Notes under the pieces: generated by a model | Told to the model about the DNA's origin: nothing | Seen by the model: only the letters and a program-made list of their open reading frames with translations | Database searches by the model: none | In this document: piece after piece, positions 23,411-33,985 of the stretch | Layout of the letters: each line of letters starts with the position of its first letter | Numbering within the stretch: the stretch's first letter is position 1 | Made by a program: the position numbers and the translations under genes | NCBI GenBank assembly: GCA_963677325.2 | Contig: CAXXGM010000013.1 | Location: forward strand, 124,001 to 188,000 | From: G963677325 sp963677325 | GTDB lineage: Bacteria > Bacteroidota > Bacteroidia > Bacteroidales > Prolixibacteraceae | Direction of reading: 5' to 3' | DNA: 64,000 nucleotides

Positions 23411-26230
23411 CTACGCTGTTAATACTTCATTCAATTCTTCAATAATTTCCTCAGTCTGTTCACCAAACAATTGCCACATCTTCCCCAATCCTCCTTTTGC
23501 ATTAAAAGGGTTCAGGTCAAAATCTTCTTTGTCAATATGAATACTGCTGATTACATAATCTTTAATCATTCTGAGCCACTGCATCTGCTCTTCATTAAAC
23601 TTTACAGCTCCTGCTTGTTTTTTAAATACCCAGTCCTGAAAGTTCTTATCAACTGTTTTATCATATGCTGTGAGAATGTTATCCAATCCACTTACTTTTC
23701 TAATGAGAGAAACAATAGCTGTAAGTTCATTCCTTGGTGAACCATTGCACTGTTCCAATGCTTCATAAGCTCTCCAGACAATCAAGGGTGCAAGCAATGG
23801 TTTATCATTTTGAAGTTTTTCCAGCACTTCCTTTATCATGGAGTAGGTGAGTTCACGTCTTCTGAATGGCTGGTTGTAGAAAATCTGTAAAGCTACAAGT
23901 TCATCCTTATTGCTTTGCATCCACGCTGAAAAATCAATGATCAGATCAGCTGCTTTGTCCTTATTCTCCTTATCCCAGCCAATATTAATTATTTCATCAG
24001 GATTGCATGAATCAATTCTTTGTTCATGTGCTTTTCTTACATTTTCAATGTATTCATTCAATTCTCCTGTAAACACTTTGGCAGCTTCATTCTGTAACTT
24101 TTCAGTTTCAGTTTTAATTGCTTTTTCAATATTCACGGGAGCAGCACCTATGAGTTCATTATTCACTTTGGATTCTATTTCTTCCAGCACATCAGGGTTA
24201 AAAGCATTGAGCAAATCTTTTACCACCTGAGAAATAGTTTTTCCATTAGCTTTTTCTGCAAACTTCTGTTTTTCCTTTGGTGTAATTTGCTTGTCCAATC
24301 TTGTTAATCTGTTTGCAATAGTTGTAAACAGCTCTTCATCTCTTGCACCAACCGCAATTGCCTGCAATAAATTTTTAAGTGGAACTCCTGGCTTTTTCTC
24401 CAGAGGTCTGCTATCTGTTTTTAAACTTCTTGTTACACCAATGGCATCAATGATTACAAAATGATCCTTTGTGTATTTTGCAGTTGGGGTAACTTTTCTG
24501 AGACTATCTAAATCAATGGTTCTTGTGCCCCTGCCTTTCATCTGCTCAAAATAATTTTTGCTTTTCACATCTCTCATAAAAAGCAGACATTCCAATGGCT
24601 TCACATCAGTGCCAGTTGCAATCATATCAACTGTTACTGCAATCCTGGGATGATAACCATTTCTGAACTGAGAAAGTGTACTCTTGGGATCTTCTCCTTT
24701 TTCAATCAGATTGTCTTCTGTATCCAGGTGGTCTTTGTCTGAGTTGTAGGTAATTTTTTTACAGAAATGATTTTCCTCTCCAAATTCTTCCCTTACAGTC
24801 TGGATAATGTCATCAGCATGACTGTCAGTCTTGGCAAAGATTAAAGTTTTTGGGACTTCAAAGATTCCACCCATATCCAACCTGTCTTTAAAAATATTGG
24901 GTAAATGATCTTTAAATGTCCTGATGATAGTCCTGATCTGATTAGGATTGACCACATCTTTATCCAATTGCTGAGAGGAATAACTTTCATCTTCATCCTG
25001 CAATTCCATCCTTTTTTTCCTGCTGAGTCTTTCCCTGTGCTCAATGTACTCACCTTTCCACAGGGTAGCACCTTGTTGGGTTACTTTGGTGTCAATGATA
25101 AAAACATCATAACCCACATTCACTCCATCAGCAACTGCCATTTCATGGGAATACTCACTTACCAGATTTTGATTAAAATATCCTATGGTTCTTTTGTCTG
25201 GTGTAGCTGTTAAGCCAATTTCAAAGGCATCATAGTACTCCAGCACCTGTTTCCACAAATTGTAAATGCTCCTGTGACATTCATCAATGACAATGAAATC
25301 AAAAAACTCAATGGGCATTTTAGGATCATATTCAATTGGAGGAATTTGTTTAGCCTGGTATTTCCTTTCATTTGGATTCTCTTCTTCCAGTTTTTCATCC
25401 AGTTCAGTGCCTTTCAGAACTGAATACAATCTTTGGATGGTACTGATACAAACCTGACTGTCAGTTGCAATATAACTTGATTTTAATCTCTGGACACTGT
25501 ACAGTTCAGTAAACTTCCTGTTATCATCATTTGGGACAAAAGACATAAATTCCTGTTCTGCCTGTTCTCCAAGGTTTTTGGTATCCACCAGGAACAAAAT
25601 TCTTTTTGCTTTTGCAAATTTCAGCAACCTGTAAATGGCTGTAATGGCAGTAAAGGTCTTTCCTGAACCAGTTGCCATTTGAATCAGTGCTCTTGGCTTG
25701 TTAGCCTTTAGTGAAATATCAAGATTAGTAATTGCATTAATCTGGCATTCTCTTAATCCATCAGTCTTGAGGACTGGTATATCATGTAATCTTTTCCTGA
25801 GGGATTTATCGCTCTTTAACCAGTCTCTTAATGTTTCTGGCTTGTGAAAACTAAATACTTCTCTTGATCTTGGTTTAGGATCTGTGAAATCAGTAAACCT
25901 TGTTATCTCACCAGTACTGATGTAAACAAATGGAAGTGGATCATTATTCAGGTGTTTGAGTTTTGCTGATGCATAACCTTCAGATTGATCCTCATGTTCA
26001 TTTATTTTATGACCTTGTTCTTCTCTTTTTGCTTCAATCAATCCACAAGGTTTTCCATCTACAAACAGTACATAATCAGCAGGTCCAACATCAGTTAAAT
26101 ATTCTCTCACAGCAACACCAATACCAGCATAAAGGTTGACTTTCTTAATGCTCTGAATAGCCCAGCCGCAAGCAGTTAATTGTTTGTCAATATTGTCTCT
26201 GGCAATCTGTTCAGGAGTTTGGTTAGTCAT
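23411..26230 (-). CDS. hsdR: Type I restriction endonuclease subunit R (EcoEI-like)
   Basis: 939 residues. HsdR moves DNA with its ATP-driven motor and cuts it far from the recognition site. Seen: an N-terminal nuclease GPADYVLFVDGKPCGLIEAKRE (PD-(D/E)XK, near 49-70), Walker A QMATGSGKTFTAI near 184, the DEAD-box-like DECHRSIYNLW, LTATPDKRTIGYF, the helicase C motifs VTVDMIATGTDVKPLECLLFMRDV and FEQMKGRGTRTID, and the EcoEI_R_C-type C-terminus ending GLGKMWQLFGEQTEEIIEELNEVL. It is the first gene of the operon; no clear -7 box was found upstream. Base use is more AT-rich than in the housekeeping block, which fits horizontal gain. Confidence 0.96.
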   Translation of the reverse strand: MTNQTPEQIARDNIDKQLTACGWAIQSIKKVNLYAGIGVAVREYLTDVGPADYVLFVDGKPCGLIEAKREEQGHKINEHEDQSEGYASAKLKHLNNDPLPFVYISTGEITRFTDFTDPKPRSREVFSFHKPETLRDWLKSDKSLRKRLHDIPVLKTDGLRECQINAITNLDISLKANKPRALIQMATGSGKTFTAITAIYRLLKFAKAKRILFLVDTKNLGEQAEQEFMSFVPNDDNRKFTELYSVQRLKSSYIATDSQVCISTIQRLYSVLKGTELDEKLEEENPNERKYQAKQIPPIEYDPKMPIEFFDFIVIDECHRSIYNLWKQVLEYYDAFEIGLTATPDKRTIGYFNQNLVSEYSHEMAVADGVNVGYDVFIIDTKVTQQGATLWKGEYIEHRERLSRKKRMELQDEDESYSSQQLDKDVVNPNQIRTIIRTFKDHLPNIFKDRLDMGGIFEVPKTLIFAKTDSHADDIIQTVREEFGEENHFCKKITYNSDKDHLDTEDNLIEKGEDPKSTLSQFRNGYHPRIAVTVDMIATGTDVKPLECLLFMRDVKSKNYFEQMKGRGTRTIDLDSLRKVTPTAKYTKDHFVIIDAIGVTRSLKTDSRPLEKKPGVPLKNLLQAIAVGARDEELFTTIANRLTRLDKQITPKEKQKFAEKANGKTISQVVKDLLNAFNPDVLEEIESKVNNELIGAAPVNIEKAIKTETEKLQNEAAKVFTGELNEYIENVRKAHEQRIDSCNPDEIINIGWDKENKDKAADLIIDFSAWMQSNKDELVALQIFYNQPFRRRELTYSMIKEVLEKLQNDKPLLAPLIVWRAYEALEQCNGSPRNELTAIVSLIRKVSGLDNILTAYDKTVDKNFQDWVFKKQAGAVKFNEEQMQWLRMIKDYVISSIHIDKEDFDLNPFNAKGGLGKMWQLFGEQTEEIIEELNEVLTA

Positions 26231-26360
26231 TAATAATATGTCTGAAAATTGAAGCTGTTAAATTACATAATTATTTTTTAAAAACCAGAATTAGATTATA
26301 TCAAGAATTAGATTTGAAAGTTTTCAACTGTGAAATGTCTGGATTTGGGGGTCGACGATT

Positions 26361-26428
26361 GTAGAGACGCAAAATTTTGCGTCTCTACCCCCCCCGCTGC
26401 CCCCCCGCTGCCGCACGATTGTATCGTG
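26361..26428. repeat. REP-like palindromes next to a RAYT remnant
   Basis: A perfect 28-bp palindrome (26361-26388, arms GTAGAGACGCAAAA) is followed by C-rich CCCCCCGCTG copies and a second hairpin CACGAT-TGT-ATCGTG (26414-26428). An inverted copy of the second, CCACACGATACAAT, ends at 26542, exactly at the intron border. Such palindromes are typical partners of RAYT transposases, and a RAYT fragment lies at 28736. The rest of 26231-26542 holds no gene. Confidence 0.7.
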
Positions 26429-26581
26429 TGGCATTATTTTATAACAATAACACTGTCCAAAATCCTTCAAAAAAATCAAAGTAATTAAGCGAAAGAGAAG
26501 ATATCAATTGCACTACTGAATAATACTGCCACACGATACAATGTCAAGTAGGCAAAAGCATTTCAGCCCAAGCCTCTCACA

Positions 26582-26615
26582 GAACCGTACGTGACAGTCT
26601 CCCGTCATACGGCTC
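26582..26615 (-). ncRNA. Group II intron domain V
   Basis: 34-nt hairpin starting GAGCCGTATGACGGGAGAC and ending ACGTACGGTTC, with the catalytic-triad-type AGC near the start and the usual 2-nt bulge. This is the catalytic heart of the intron RNA. Confidence 0.85.
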
Positions 26616-26627
26616 TTGTCATTCCAG

Positions 26628-28135
26628 TCATTCTTTAAAACCATACCGCCAGTGTGCAAACAGGTTCGGGTGCAATCTCTGGCAATTTTTCAACCAGTTG
26701 TACCCCTCATGTATGCTCCTTAGCTTATATTTGTTCCGTACCCAAAGCATTAACCTATATCTTAACCTGCGGAATACCCGGAGAAAGTCCCACTTCCTGA
26801 ATTTACCGTAATAACCTGAGCTCGATCTAAGCAATGGATAAGACAGTGCTTGATTGTTTGAGTGCTAATGTTGTTTTCGATAACCTAATCTAAAAAAAAC
26901 ACCTCAGTAGATGGGATTGATTTTACCCTTTCACCAACCTAATTACCTGATTAAATTAGGTAATTAGGTTGGTTTTTCTCCCTCGACCATGACTACTGAG
27001 GTGTTTTCGGCAGATTAGGTTATCTATTCCTTAGATCGAACTCACGTTAATAATTAATCCACCCTTCCAGTTTGGCATTAAGCCTGTCGGCTATCTCTTC
27101 AATGGTACTGGCAGAGTCACAATGGATTTTCATTCGTGTGATTTCTTCGGTAATCCTCTTCTGAGAATCTGCGCTTATTGCCAGATCAAAGACGTTGTAT
27201 ATCCTCCCCTCTGACCGTTCTTTATTGGGCCGGGGTTGGAAGCTAAATCCAAGAAAATCAAATTTCACTTCCTTATGTGGCTCTTTTCGTCTGTAGTCTT
27301 TACAATAAACAATTTTTGTTTTCAGGGGATGAAGCTCCAACTTGCACTGCTCCATGCGCTCTTTTATCTGCAAAAGTGTTTCCTCTGCTTCCTTTTGCGT
27401 GTGGCAATGCACGATGATATCGTCAGCATAGCGTTCAAAGCTTATCTCCGGGTGTTTCTTTGTAATCCACATATCAAAAGCATAGTGCAGGAACAAGTTA
27501 GCCAGTAAAGGACTTATTACCCCGCCTTGCGGTGTTCCTTTCCCTTCCTTAGCCATGATAGTTCCGTCTGTCTTTTGTACCGGCATTTCAAGCCAGCGTT
27601 TGCAGTACATCTTCACCCATTTCTCTTCGACTACCTTGTCTATCGCTTTAAGTATGAGTTCATGGTCAATATTGTCAAAGAAACCTTTGATATCCATGTC
27701 AATCACCCAGTCGTATTTGCTCACATTTATCCTTGCCGCCGCAAGTGCCTGATGGGCACTTTTCAGTGGACGGTATCCGTACGAATTCTGATGAAATAGC
27801 TTGTCTATCGAGGTCTCCATGTAATCTTTGACCACCGTTTGGGCTATCCTGTCTCCCACCGTTGGTATGCCAAGTTTCCTGATTTTCCCATCTTTCTTGG
27901 GAATCTCTACTTCTCTGACCGCTGGCGGAAAATAGGTGCCTGAGGCTAACCGGTTCCAAATCTTGTACAGGTTGCCCGTTAGCTTCTCCTCAAATTCTTT
28001 CATACTGACTCCATCCACACCGTAGGCCTTACCCTTGGTTTTTACCTTCCGGTACGCTTCTGTAACCATCTGCATGGTCACAGGGAATGGTTTTACATCT
28101 GATTGTGTTTTGTCCATTTTAGTCTTTTCCCGCAA
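26628..28135 (-). pseudogene. ltrA: Group II intron reverse transcriptase/maturase, split by insertion
   Basis: The 5' part (ATG 28135 to 27047) has RT blocks: FPPAVREVEIPKKDGKIRKLGIPTV, NSYGYRPLKSAHQAL, IDMDIKGFFDNIDH, GTPQGGVISPLLANLFLHY and the catalytic YADD (SFERYADDIIVH). It ends at EGWINY plus a stop made by the inserted element. The 3' part continues YYGKFRKWDFLRVFRRLRYRLMLWVRNKYK to the stop at 26628, which is the maturase domain X region. Removing the element and one TAATA duplication restores GWINYYGKF exactly. RT activity of the truncated 362-residue protein is possible, but it lacks most of the maturase end. No HNH endonuclease domain was seen. Confidence 0.9.
26814..27047. mobile_element. 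Miniature inverted-repeat element, family B copy 1 (in ltrA)
   Basis: 234 bp with perfect target duplications TAATA (26809-26813 and 27048-27052). Ends are ACCTGAGCTCGATCTAAG and ACGTGAGTTCGATCTAAG, inverted. The hairpin core 26879-27024 is the same as in family A. The ends match those of the IS982 element at 40245 (ACCTGAGTTCGATATAA), so IS982 transposase is the likely mover. The nearly identical, oppositely oriented sister is at 51437-51671. Confidence 0.9.
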
Positions 28136-28735
28136 AGCAGAATTGTTAAAACTTGAAAACTTGAATGACCCAGGCCCTTCGCTCCATCCTCATTGCAAAG
28201 ACTTCCTCACTAATATGGCCCGGTCCGCAACTGTCCTATAGCATCGGTACTTTCTGCCTTGTTGGTTCTCAACTTGTGCATTTTCCCTTTGTCTGCCGGC
28301 GAATCCATCGGCGGTAGCCTTGTGGCAGACTGGCATCTATAAACAGCTTTCTCCTGTTCCGTACAAAAGCCCGGATAACGTTCATGCCACCTAAATATCG
28401 GTTGCCGCTTAGCCAGTAAACAGGTAACCGCCAAGCTTTATCCTATCATCCGCACGATGACAATAGTTTTGACAACGGGTTGCTATCACAATACTTCATC
28501 AGTGGTTCACTCTCGTTCATCTCCATTATCCATACCTGACCCATTAAATGGGCTTTTTCCTTATCCGTTCAATACCGTGGATTTTGGCCACAGCACCGTA
28601 AGGCGGTTTGCTGGCTGCCCCTGCAGACCGCCAGCGAAGGATCATTCCTTCCCAGAAATCCCTTCATCTCTTGTACAACATGTTAAAGAACTTGATTAAC
28701 TCGTCCTCAACTTCAGGACACACCGCGCGGCAGCG

Positions 28736-28946
28736 AGGGCCTCAATCTAAGAACCTGACCTCTGTTATTCGTGGATTTAAAATTGGCGTAAAAAAACATG
28801 CAACCATGAATAAAATCGAATTTGAATGGCAACCCCGCTTTTACGATCACATTATCCGCGATGACCAGGAATATCTCAGAATAAAGTCTTATATAGAAAA
28901 TAATCCAACCAACCGGATTCAGGATAAATTCTTCAGAATACAATAA
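28736..28946 (+). pseudogene. RAYT (REP-associated IS200-like transposase), C-terminal remnant
   Basis: The frame reads SKNLTSVIRGFKIGVKKHA, then EFEWQPRFYDHIIRDDQEYLRIKSYIENNP. This is the conserved C-terminal block of Y1-type RAYT transposases. The catalytic His-x-His region and Tyr are missing; the gene is cut off at the group II intron border near 28735, and no N-terminal half is found on the other side at 26231-26542. RAYTs are thought to spread REP palindromes, and such palindromes survive at 26361. Confidence 0.75.
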
Positions 28947-29046
28947 TTGCCTTGTGTCTGCATACTACATTTCCCTGATTCCGAACGAGAAATCAACCAA
29001 CTGCGCCTCTTCCCGGCGCTCAGGATTTTCTCTCCTGTCCGATCCT

Positions 29047-30499
29047 TTATCCTTTTTTGGGTAACGGACGTACACCGGTATTGCCGCCCTTTGACATGGT
29101 GATGTCGAGAGGCTCGTTGGTCAAATAGGAACCGCAGGTAAAATCAGGTATTTTGATGGAATTTGATTCGTTGGCCACTGACCATTCACTCAATGGAACG
29201 ATTGAACTCCAGGCGGCAGCGTCATAAACATCCTGTTCTACCGGCAATCCGTTCTTTAAGCAATCCGCCAGGCGCCAGTTCATCAAAAAGTCCATTCCAC
29301 CGTGTCCGCCGATCTCTTTCGCCAGATCTCCCATTCGTTTTACAATTTCAGGGGTGTATTTTTCCGTTAAGGCCTTCATCTCTTCCTCATTAAACCAATC
29401 ATCCTTCCCCTGGCTGATTCTGCCGGGTAGAGGATATTTCTGGGAGATTCCTTTGGTCCCGCTGATGGTCTGGATACGTGAATAAGGACGAGGGCTGGTT
29501 ATATCGTATTGCAGCATGATGGTTTTCCCTTTTTGGGTCCTGATAATTGAAGTGTTAATGTTCCCCCGGTAAGAGTTAGTATCAAATTCTTTGTAGAAAC
29601 TGTCTTTTTTTGCAAGTTCAGCCGCCATCTTACCCATCATAAAGTCGTTGGAGGACATTGAAGTTAAGAGAGCCAACCTGTCGCCGCGGTTGATATTCAT
29701 TGCCTGACAGATGGGCCCAATACCATGGGACGGATAAAGATTACAGTTCCGGTGCTGACTTTCTCTCACGCGCCACATGTCGCCGCCTTCGGGTTTTATA
29801 AAGTTGTTCTGATGGTGAAGGTAACCTGCATCGGCATGAATAATTTCTCCGAAATACCCTTGTCTGACCATATTGAGCACCAGTAACTCGAAGAAGTCAT
29901 AACAGCAGTTTTCGAGCATCATGCAATGTTTTCTGGTTCTTTCCGATGTTTCGACTAATTTCCAGGCTTCTTCAAGTGTAGAGGCTGCCGGAGCTTCGAC
30001 TGCCACGTGTTTCCCGTTCTCCATGGCACAGATAGCCATCTTGGCATGCAGCGGGCCCCTGGGCGCAGCAATGGAAATAAAGTCAATATCGGGATTTTTA
30101 CACAACTCCATCCATGCATCTTCACTTCCTCCATAGGCAACGGCCGGAGGTAAACCATGCCGGGAAAGAATCTTCTGGGCCTCTTCAACCCTCACCATTC
30201 TTTTATCGCACAGCGCTTTAATCTCTACTCCTTCCACGTAGGCCATGGCATCAAGATTTACAGGTCCGCGATTGCCAAGACCAATGAATCCCACACGTAA
30301 CTTATCAATCTTTGGAGCAGCATAACCACACATATTGAAAAGTTGTTTGTGTTTTCTGTTCCGTAACTTCCTTAGTGTGTGCAAAAGGATTTGATTTCTC
30401 CTTTTTGTTTTCTGCACCCTTTGAAGTTAATCCGCTTGTTATCATTGCTGTGCTTGTGATACCAGCAGTTCTTAAAAAATTTCTGCGATCTGTTTTCAT
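29047..30499 (-). pseudogene. Gfo/Idh/MocA protein, GH109-like glycosidase, frameshifted
   Basis: The N-terminus (ATG 30497-30499) carries a Tat signal MKTDRRNFLRTAGITSTAM and runs in one frame to about 30350. The rest is in another frame: CGYAAPKIDKLRVGFIGLGNRGP (Rossmann NAD motif), VEIKALCDKR, EAPAASTLEEAW, CCYDFFELLVLNMVRQG, then NLYPSHGIGPICQAMNINRG and LTSMSSNDFMM. These latter motifs are like GH109 alpha-N-acetylgalactosaminidases, which use NAD in an elimination/addition mechanism. One inserted base (or two lost) near 30345-30360 explains the break. Without repair the enzyme would lack its export signal. It probably belonged with the neighbouring GH2 gene. Confidence 0.75.
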
Positions 30500-30584
30500 T
30501 ATTAAATATTGTATCAGTTAATTATAATTGAATCTAGTTTTGTTCCACAGTCCGTGTTTTTTACCGGGAATTATTAAACAGACT

Positions 30585-30675
30585 TCATACAGCTGTCCGG
30601 TTAAGACTACCGTGGGTTTTGCACACACGGTTATTCAAATTTACTCCTTCCGGAAAAACCGGACACGGCTGCAGA
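30585..30675. repeat. Degenerate copy of the CCGTGGG hairpin repeat
   Basis: CCGTGGGTTTTGCACACACGG followed by TTATTCAAATT and a CCGG hairpin. It is a worn version of the arrays at 36632-36889, 57926-58182 and 46040-46145. Confidence 0.55.
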
Positions 30676-33671
30676 CTTCATTGCGTCAGGTCCCGAAGAT
30701 TTTGAAATACTTTCCTTTTTAAACCCTGAATCCTTTTCACTGAAGACTGTTTCCAGAATTACCAAACGCCGATCACCGGTGTAGGTCATGTTTACATTAC
30801 TGCTGTTCAACGGAGTCTCTATGGCTACATGCTTCCCTGCTTCTATTGTTTTCGAAACCTCCGCCAGATCATTCACCTTTATCCTGATTACCAGGGCTTC
30901 TGAAGATGGATTCCAGACAACAGAGGTAGCCATGTTTTGACCTTCGGGAATGCGGCACCAGAATTTGCCGGTGCCCTGATCCGTGTTTTTGTCCGGGAGA
31001 GGCTGGCCGCCAAAACTTTGCATGTATGGACCAAAAGGACGCCTTCCGTTTGCAACATACTGAACACCTGGCCGGGTGTTAAAACCCAATCGCGTTCCCC
31101 CTGCCAGCTGGTATCCTTCCTTGGTTACAAACGATGCCCTTGCCAAGATAATCTTTCGAAACACGAGGTGTAGAATTTACAAGCAAACCACTGTATAAAT
31201 CAGTCACAACACCTTTCTCTGTTTCATACTCGCCCCAGAAAATAGGACTGGTAATAAGCGGATACAGCTCGTGACCGGATACAGATTTCGTATAGTTTAC
31301 AAGTGTTCAGGAAAAGTCTTGCAGCAACCGGATCGATTGATGTTCTGCGGGGGCGATATTTAAGCCCGCTTAGAATGATGCTTCCCTTTCCCTGAAATTG
31401 CTCTGCAAGGGCGATAGCCTGCAATCCCGGAACTGTAATTTGCGAGTATGGAGGTGCATGATACGTCATCATTATTTTGCAGGGTAAATCCATCGGTAAC
31501 AGGCTTGATTTCAGGGAAGCCCTTTTTTATTTCATCCCAGTTGGTATAATCCGACCATACACGTAAATTATCTCTGGTGATGCCAGCAAACACAGGATGA
31601 TCGGGCCGCTCCGGATTCACATAATAGCCATTGCGGGGTGATTTTGAAGATACCGGATAAACCGGGTTATCAATGTCAACATTATTATTTCCCAAAGGAT
31701 TAACAAGAATGGAATTTACATTGATAAGATGAACACTATCCTGACGCAAACACAATATCCGGCCTCCACCTGCTATAAATTTCCTGATAATTGCTGAGTT
31801 ATCTGCAAATACCTTGTCAGCAGAATTCTCCCCTATGATTAAAGAACTTTCCCCCTGCCACATCATCAAACCTTCATCACCTCCGCAAACCGGACTCCCA
31901 GTTCCGACATCGATCGTTTTGTAGTCCCCACTTTGTCGTACAATAAAACAGGAGAGTTGTTCGATACCGCTGAGCTGACAAAATTCCCGTCAGCAATAAA
32001 GAGATCGTAGTAATTCTGAGAGACCACAGCCCCGTTGCAGATAACCTTACCTGAAAGCCGGTACTTTCCGGTGATAAGATCAGAAGGCAGTTTTATTTCC
32101 AGCGACTTTTTTGTGGATGAGTAATATGGAATATTAGGCAGCAGCGTACTGTCGGCAAATACAATCTGATCTGCTTTGTTTTTTATTTCAAAGACCAGCC
32201 GGGCACTGACAAGATCCGTAAAATCGTCGGAATCATTAATGATATGTGCAATCGGCCTTACAATAGAACCGGCATAAACATTGGGGGTCCAGCACTCCCA
32301 GCTTAATAAAACCGGCTGATAGGATATTTTCACCTGATCGGTAACAGGTTTTGGGTTCATGTCATCAAACTTCGTAACTGAATTCCAGTTGTAGAATAAT
32401 ATGGTAAACGGGAATACGCCGCTCAGATCCGGGTTAACCGATCGTAACTGCCTGAAAGTTTCCGTTGCCTGCCGGAAAGTAAAACTTTGATGAGAGTCAG
32501 CCAGCTTTGACTGCAATTCCTGGGCAGCATGTCCGGTCCACGCCAGTTGGGAACTTGGATTTTTATGGGCTGGAGTAAGATTGTAACGCCCGTCAGGGCC
32601 GGTATAATTGCCCACACATTCGGTAAAGGTTAAAGGCTGATGCTTACCCGAATAAGGATTGATTTCAGCCTCATCGCGTATGTGAAGAAAGGTAAACGGA
32701 GAACTGTAATACCAGCCCCAGTAGCGATGAATATCGGTTATATCGCCAGTTTTGCCGTAACCATAGCCCGCATTGGCTATGTACACCCGTGTTTCATCCC
32801 ACTTTTTCAGTTTTGTACAGGCGTAATCCAGGAACTTCTCCCATTTTTCTGCACGCGAACCGGCAAATGGCGTTTCATTGGTCATGGCATAAACCATCAG
32901 GCTTGGATGATGCGCAATCTGCCCCAGTTTTTCATTTTCATACCAGGAGACGCCCTGATCATAATTGGAAGGAAAGCCGCCATCGGTTTCATCGCCTGTT
33001 TTGGACTGTGACTCCACTTTTTCTCCTCCTGCCACCTTGCCACCGTAGTTGCCGCCAAATACCATCATACCGAGTTCATCGCACACGTCGAACCAGGCCT
33101 CAGCATCGGGTATACGGATAATATTCACGTTCAGGCTCTTCATGTATCTCACATAATCGATAGCAAAGGCACGGCTGTTTTCTATTTCATCAGGGATACC
33201 CCTGCCGGGAGGGTTGATTGCTATTCCACGTAAAAATACCGGTTGGCCGTTGAGATAAAGATGCCCTCCCCGACGTTCGAAGCTTCTGAATCCGGCCCTT
33301 TCTTTCAAGGTCTTTATGACCACGCCGTTTTTCAGCGCCTCCAACTTTATTTCATACAAACAGGGATTGCCGGGTGTCCACAAAACAGGCTTTAAATTAC
33401 TGATCGTAAACGACAGTTGGTTGCCGCCTTCGTTGACCGCGGCAGTTGGCTTCACGTCCCCCTGCCAGAGAATTTTACCGCCGGGAGCGCTGATAGTTGT
33501 TCTAAACTGCACTGAAGGAGTTAAGACCTCCTCTTTATTGAAAACAACACGCACATAATCCATTCCCGTAAAAGGAGTAAGGGAGGCAGTATTCATCACT
33601 TTCCCTTCGCCCCGGGCGTAAGATGATACAACAAAAAATAAAAGAATGCAGTGCAGAATTAATTTTTTCAT
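30631..33671 (-). pseudogene. GH2-family glycoside hydrolase, multiply frameshifted
   Basis: The first frame (ATG 33669-33671) has a signal peptide (MKKLILHCILLFFVVSSYARG), the beta-sandwich domains and a TIM barrel. It shows FLRGIAINPPGRG, NIIRIPDAEAWFDVCDELG, the acid/base MTNETPF and the likely nucleophile in LTFTECVGN. It stops at 31866. The same protein then continues in other frames: SSLIIGENSADKVFADN, QFQGKGSIILSGLKY with SIDPVAARLFLN, SGHELYPLITSPIFWGEYE, and GYQLAGGTRLGFNTRPGVQY to about 30700. At least four indels separate these pieces. The original ~1000-residue enzyme was a beta-galactosidase/glucuronidase-type GH2 with an extra C-terminal domain. The exact substrate is unknown. 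The 3' limit is approximate. Confidence 0.8.
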
Positions 33672-33831
33672 GAACCCAGATTTAACCGTCCGTTGTTTTG
33701 TACCTGACCTGCTGGCATTATTTTCCAAATTTAACCTTTTTTTGAACTTTCAAGCAAAAAACCTCCTAAGCTTCAGCGATGCCAAAACCTGACCTTACGT
33801 TATCCATACCTTATACCTATTGTATAAAGAC

Positions 33832-33923
33832 TGTACATTGTTTATACACTTCCTGTACAAAAATGGTACAGTCTGTGTACAGACAGTGTACAGTCAATGT
33901 ACAGACAACCCGAAGATGGTACA
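33832..33923. promoter_or_regulatory. Array of TGTACA palindromes with 11-bp spacing
   Basis: TGTACA starts at 33832, 33854, 33876, 33887 and 33898, with GGTACA at 33865 and 33918. Five successive sites (33854-33898) are exactly 11 bp apart and the first is 22 bp away, so they face one side of the helix. It lies upstream of the GH2 gene and downstream of the LysE gene. It could be a repeated operator, a replication/partition-like iteron set or a simple tandem repeat. No protein is recognised that would bind it. Confidence 0.6.
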
Positions 33924-33985
33924 AAGGAAACACATACGGGGAAAGTGATAGAAAGGTGTCCTGATGCTCCCCTGCTCCGTAATAC

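Larger units (their letters stand above)
26543..28723 (-). mobile_element. Group II intron, interrupted by a miniature element
   Basis: The 5' end is probably GTGTGTCC (28716-28723) and the 3' end CTACTTGAC (26543). Domain V is recognisable at 26582-26615, followed by a domain VI-like hairpin. It encodes a maturase/reverse transcriptase. Length is 2181 bp including a 234-bp insertion, so the parent intron was ~1.94 kb plus one target duplication. The 5' exon side shows a RAYT remnant and the 3' side REP palindromes, so it entered an older repeat locus. The split maturase makes self-mobility unlikely. Confidence 0.8.

Noticed and set aside
27236..27799. Plus-strand genes opposite the reverse transcriptase
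   Set aside because: They are shadow frames of the maturase coding strand with no family resemblance.
27047..28135. Reverse transcriptase as part of a retron, DGR or abortive-infection system
   Set aside because: Domain V/VI sequence downstream and the maturase C-terminus show it is a group II intron protein; no msr/msd RNA, template/variable repeats or partner effector was seen.
33832..33923. CRISPR array
   Set aside because: The unit is only 11 bp, with no unique spacers of normal length and no cas genes nearby.
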